Assembly: GCA_015472025.1 (NCBI GenBank)
Contig: BNHL01000001.1
Location: 1,399,501-1,463,500, forward strand
Direction: 5' to 3'
Length of the DNA stretch: 64,000 nt
DNA from: Cytophagales bacterium WSM2-2
GTDB lineage: Bacteria; Bacteroidota; Bacteroidia; Cytophagales; Cyclobacteriaceae
Shown: positions 61,506-64,000 of the stretch, one piece after another
How positions within the stretch are numbered: position 1 is the first letter of the stretch
How the letters are laid out: the number at the start of each line of letters is the position of its first letter
The notes under the pieces: model-generated
What the model saw: only the letters and a program-made list of their open reading frames with translations
What the model was told of the DNA's origin: nothing
Databases searched by the model: none
Translations under genes and position numbers: made by a program

Positions 61506-62020
61506 AATTGTCTCCTGATTTGTGGTGTATGATGAATCACATGCTCCCCAAAAAACTTCAACGCATGTTGAATGTTGAGCATGCCAACGCGAACATGTCG
61601 ATACACTCCCCGTCTGATCTGGTTGTCTTCAAATTGCTCAAGAATTGTTTTCAATTCATTGCGCACAGAATTCCATTGTTGTGTTAGATGAGTAATGTCG
61701 GTTTCGGCTGTGGTGATCTCAATCACTTTTGATGGTGCCTTAAATTTGAATGGGAGGCGCTGAGATATTTGCAATAAGAGCATCTTCAACTCTTCGTATA
61801 GGCCAGTTTCTGACGCTTGTTCTATTCCAAGAATCTTCTTTTTGAGGTATTGAATAGATAGGTGTTCGGCTGCAATCAAATGGGCAATAATCTGGTTAAT
61901 CGACCATTTGCCTGGAAACTGCTGGTTAAGCTTGTCGGAAGGCAAATTGGCCAATAATGTTAAAAGGGAGTGCCTCTGAGATTCGATGTCCTCGAAAAGG
62001 GATTGAAGCCGACCATTCAT
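61502..62020 (-). CDS. DinB family protein
   Basis: 172 residues from the ATG at 62018-62020. The longer reading to 62365 is antisense to the DUF4190 gene and is rejected. Four-helix DinB_2-type fold: 'SQRHSLLTLLANLPSDKLNQQFPGKWSINQIIAHLIAAEHL' and C-terminal 'LKFFGEHVIHHTPQIRR', with His residues in metal-ligand positions. Often thiol-dependent metalloenzymes; function here unknown. Confidence 0.85.
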   Translation of the reverse strand: MNGRLQSLFEDIESQRHSLLTLLANLPSDKLNQQFPGKWSINQIIAHLIAAEHLSIQYLKKKILGIEQASETGLYEELKMLLLQISQRLPFKFKAPSKVIEITTAETDITHLTQQWNSVRNELKTILEQFEDNQIRRGVYRHVRVGMLNIQHALKFFGEHVIHHTPQIRRQL

Positions 62021-62087
62021 CTGGTAAAAATAAAAATCCTGAGGATGAAATGAACAAATGCCTGCTATATTTAGACTAACAACAACA

Positions 62088-62357
62088 ATGGAAAAACCCA
62101 TAAAAATAGATGCAGGGCGTAATTTAGGAGTCACCTCAATTGTCATTGCTTCGATCGCAATCGTCTTTTTTATCCTCGGGCTTCTCGGGACATTGCCCGT
62201 GGCTTGCCTGGGTGCATTGTCTGTGCTCTTTGGAGTGATCGGTATCATCCAGGCTACGCGTGATAATGGCAAAAAAGTCATTCCATTAACAGGACTGATT
62301 CTGGGAGCCTTCATCACATTGTTGTGCCTGGGTTCGCTTGTTTTCCAAATGCTATAG
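62088..62357 (+). CDS. DUF4190-type two-helix membrane protein
   Basis: 89 residues from the ATG at 62088 (MEKPIKI); an ATG ten codons earlier adds a non-family N-terminus. Two helices: 'VTSIVIASIAIVFFILGLLG' and 'LTGLILGAFITLLCLGSLVF', with a loop 'TRDNGKKVIP', as in DUF4190 proteins. Function unknown. Divergent from the DinB gene. Confidence 0.7.
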   Translation: MEKPIKIDAGRNLGVTSIVIASIAIVFFILGLLGTLPVACLGALSVLFGVIGIIQATRDNGKKVIPLTGLILGAFITLLCLGSLVFQML

Positions 62358-62396
62358 CCACTCATCAGATCTGCTATCTAGAAATTGAAACAGGCC

Positions 62397-62428
62397 TTGG
62401 GAGAGGTGAAATGCTTTTATTACATTTA
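62397..62428 (+). promoter_or_regulatory. Candidate promoter of the RDD gene
   Basis: TTGG (62397-62400), 20 nt, TACATTTA (62421-62428), one mismatch to TAnnTTTG; 33 nt before the ATG at 62461. Confidence 0.35.
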
Positions 62429-62460
62429 GTCACCTTAAACCAATTAACCTTAAAAAAACT

Positions 62461-62940
62461 ATGAAGAATTATGCAGGATTTTGGCTGAGATTTGTAGCCT
62501 ACATCATCGATTACATTGTGATCTACATTGCCCAGGCGTTCATTGTTGTGCCAGTGCTGGGTATCATAGGTATAAATTTTGCGAACCAGGCCATGGCCAG
62601 TGGCGGTGAAATGAGCGAAGGAGATATTATGTCGATGGTGATGACTGTGATTGCTGCTGCCAGTGCAGTGGCGTTGCTTGTTTTCATTATGCAGGTGCTT
62701 TACTACTCATTAATGGAATCGTCTAAATTCCAGGGTACTCTTGGTAAGATGGCTCTCGGGCTGATTGTGACCGATGCTAACGGTGCAAAGCTGGATTTCA
62801 CAAAAGCGCTGATCAGAAATCTTTGCAAGATTATTTCTGCAGTCATTTTATGTATTGGTTATATCATGGCGGGCTTCACAGAAAAGAAGCAAGCACTTCA
62901 TGACATGATTGCCAACACCCTTGTTGTCAAAAAATCATAA
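62461..62940 (+). CDS. RDD family membrane protein
   Basis: 159 residues. 'GFWLRFVAYIIDYIVIYI' carries the R-x-x-A-x-x-I-D variant of the RDD motif; two more helices and 'SKFQGTLGKMALGLIVTDANGAKL' complete the domain. 'EKKQALHDMIANTLVV' is the family ending. Function of the family is uncertain, possibly transport. Ends at a shared terminator. Confidence 0.85.
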   Translation: MKNYAGFWLRFVAYIIDYIVIYIAQAFIVVPVLGIIGINFANQAMASGGEMSEGDIMSMVMTVIAAASAVALLVFIMQVLYYSLMESSKFQGTLGKMALGLIVTDANGAKLDFTKALIRNLCKIISAVILCIGYIMAGFTEKKQALHDMIANTLVVKKS

Positions 62941-62961
62941 CCGGACTTATTATTACGACAT

Positions 62962-62990
62962 AAAAAAGCCCCGTTCGAGCGGGGCTTTTT
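62962..62990. terminator. Bidirectional intrinsic terminator
   Basis: AAAAAA-GCCCCG (62968-62973), loop TTCGAG, CGGGGC (62980-62985)-TTTTT. Ends the RDD gene (plus) and metK (minus). Confidence 0.88.
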
Positions 62991-63010
62991 CTTTGTGCTT
63001 TTTGCTTGAA

Positions 63011-64000
63011 TTAAACTTTGAATGTCTTCTTCAGTTGATCAACATGATCCAGTTTTTCCCAAGGAAATAATTCAACGGTCATTTTCTTTTCGTTCTTCTT
63101 TCCTTTGTTGAATATTTTCTCCACTTTCTTCGACTCGCGGCCCATATGTCCGTAAGCTGCGGTTTCAGAATAGATCGGAGTTCTCAAATGGAAACGCTCT
63201 TCGATAAAGTACGGACGCATATCGAATACTTTCTCAATTTTCTTCGCAATTTCCCCGTCAGACATTTTCACTTTGGAAGTGCCATAGGTATTCACATACA
63301 ATCCTACGGGTTTAGCTACGCCAATAGCGTAAGCCACTTGAACTAGGACTTCATCACAAATTCCTGCTGCCACCATATTCTTTGCAATGTGACGAGTTGC
63401 ATAAGCCGCAGAACGGTCTACCTTGCTCGGATCTTTACCAGAGAAAGCACCTCCACCGTGCGCTCCTTTTCCGCCATAAGTGTCAACAATGATTTTTCTT
63501 CCTGTCAAGCCTGTATCTCCGTGAGGTCCACCTATAACGAACTTACCTGTAGGGTTAACAAAATATTTGATCTCTGAATTGAAGAGTTTCTGAACGCGTT
63601 TCGGTAATTTTTTCATCACGCGTGGCACAACGATGTTGATCACATCATCTTTGATCTTCTTCAACATGATGGCATCTTTTGCAAAATCATCGTGTTGGGT
63701 AGAAATCACAATCGCATCGATGCGCTGTGGTTTGTTGTCATCGCTATACTCAATTGTTACCTGGGATTTGGCATCAGGACGCAGGTATGTCATTGTTTTT
63801 CCTTCGCGTCTGATGATTGACATTTCACGTAACAACAAGTGCGCCAGATCAAGTGGAAGCGGCATGTAGTTGTCAGTTTCGTTTGTGGCGTAGCCGAACA
63901 TCATCCCCTGATCGCCTGCACCCTGATCTTCTTTCTTTTTGCGCTCAACACCCTGGTTGATATCTGCCGATTGCTCATGAATGGCTGAGAAAATACCACA
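63011..64000 (-). CDS. metK: S-adenosylmethionine synthase, 5'-truncated by the window edge
   Basis: Open through the right edge; 329 codons plus stop are visible. Includes '[16 protein letters not shown]' (upstream of Met 63904, in frame), '[24 protein letters not shown]', '[27 protein letters not shown]' and C-terminal 'YGHMGRE...FPWEKLD'. Makes SAM from ATP and methionine. Only the N-terminal part is missing. Confidence 0.95.
   Translation of the reverse strand, partial: CGIFSAIHEQSADINQGVERKKKEDQGAGDQGMMFGYATNETDNYMPLPLDLAHLLLREMSIIRREGKTMTYLRPDAKSQVTIEYSDDNKPQRIDAIVISTQHDDFAKDAIMLKKIKDDVINIVVPRVMKKLPKRVQKLFNSEIKYFVNPTGKFVIGGPHGDTGLTGRKIIVDTYGGKGAHGGGAFSGKDPSKVDRSAAYATRHIAKNMVAAGICDEVLVQVAYAIGVAKPVGLYVNTYGTSKVKMSDGEIAKKIEKVFDMRPYFIEERFHLRTPIYSETAAYGHMGRESKKVEKIFNKGKKNEKKMTVELFPWEKLDHVDQLKKTFKV

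Noticed and set aside
62021..62365. N-terminal extension of the DinB gene
   Set aside because: It is antisense to the DUF4190 gene and unlike DinB proteins; the ATG at 62018-62020 fits the family.

Overview
The window is chromosomal DNA of a member of the Bacteroidota, most likely a Cytophagales-type gliding or T9SS-bearing bacterium (inference). Evidence: a gliding-motility-type (CHU_C) sorting domain with a PorP/SprF partner, SprE/PorW and GldB lipoproteins, a Ccm cluster with a Cys-type CcmE, rpsU-xerC-hpf synteny, TAnnTTTG-type -7 boxes, few Shine-Dalgarno sequences, and surface fibres starting with the Bacteroidota 'SVAIG...ADKDAVL' block. I saw no tRNA, rRNA, IS element, prophage or CRISPR array.

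Layout. 1-7.3 kb: two paralogous repeat-rich surface fibres (minus strand), one ending in a self-cleaving S74 chaperone domain. 7.4-13.1 kb: a CXXCH haem protein, an NTF2-like protein and the cytochrome c maturation genes ccmB-C-D-E-F. 13.2-21.6 kb: a tightly overlapping nine-gene nucleotide-sugar operon (UDP-uronate epimerase, TviB/WbpO-type dehydrogenase, GalE, the WbpE/D/B set, RmlA/C/B) with no glycosyltransferase. 21.7-26.8 kb: prolyl oligopeptidase, an unknown lipoprotein, uvrC. 26.8-33.1 kb: a secreted beta-helix protein, a 1059-residue T9SS adhesin, its PorP/SprF partner, and a MORN/TonB-like protein.

33.1-40.5 kb is an envelope region: PBP1A and SprE/PorW on the minus strand, then M23 peptidase, bactofilin, AtpZ and an AtpI-like protein on the plus strand, then tag. 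40.6-43.2 kb holds a secreted RidA-like protein, a GNAT and a trans-sulfuration enzyme. 43.2-45.8 kb holds a LuxR response regulator, then a compact four-gene unit (degenerate receiver, TerB-like protein, 46-residue membrane protein, papain-like protease without signal peptide) that I cannot match to a described system; it is the best candidate for something new. 45.9-48.6 kb: hpf, xerC, rpsU and an acyl-CoA dehydrogenase. 48.8-51.1 kb: ugd-uxs (UDP-glucose to UDP-xylose). 51.1-56.8 kb: a five-gene minus-strand run (gldB, nucleoside transporter, M20 peptidase, DUF885, DUF1801). 57-64 kb: deoxynucleoside kinase, M14 carboxypeptidase, outer-membrane barrel, DinB, two small membrane proteins and 5'-truncated metK.

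The main themes are surface and secretion (fibres, T9SS cargo and machinery, peptidoglycan remodelling), nucleotide-sugar supply for surface glycans, and c-type cytochrome assembly. Starts were corrected where the longest ORF began inside a neighbouring gene or upstream of a clear signal peptide or family N-terminus.
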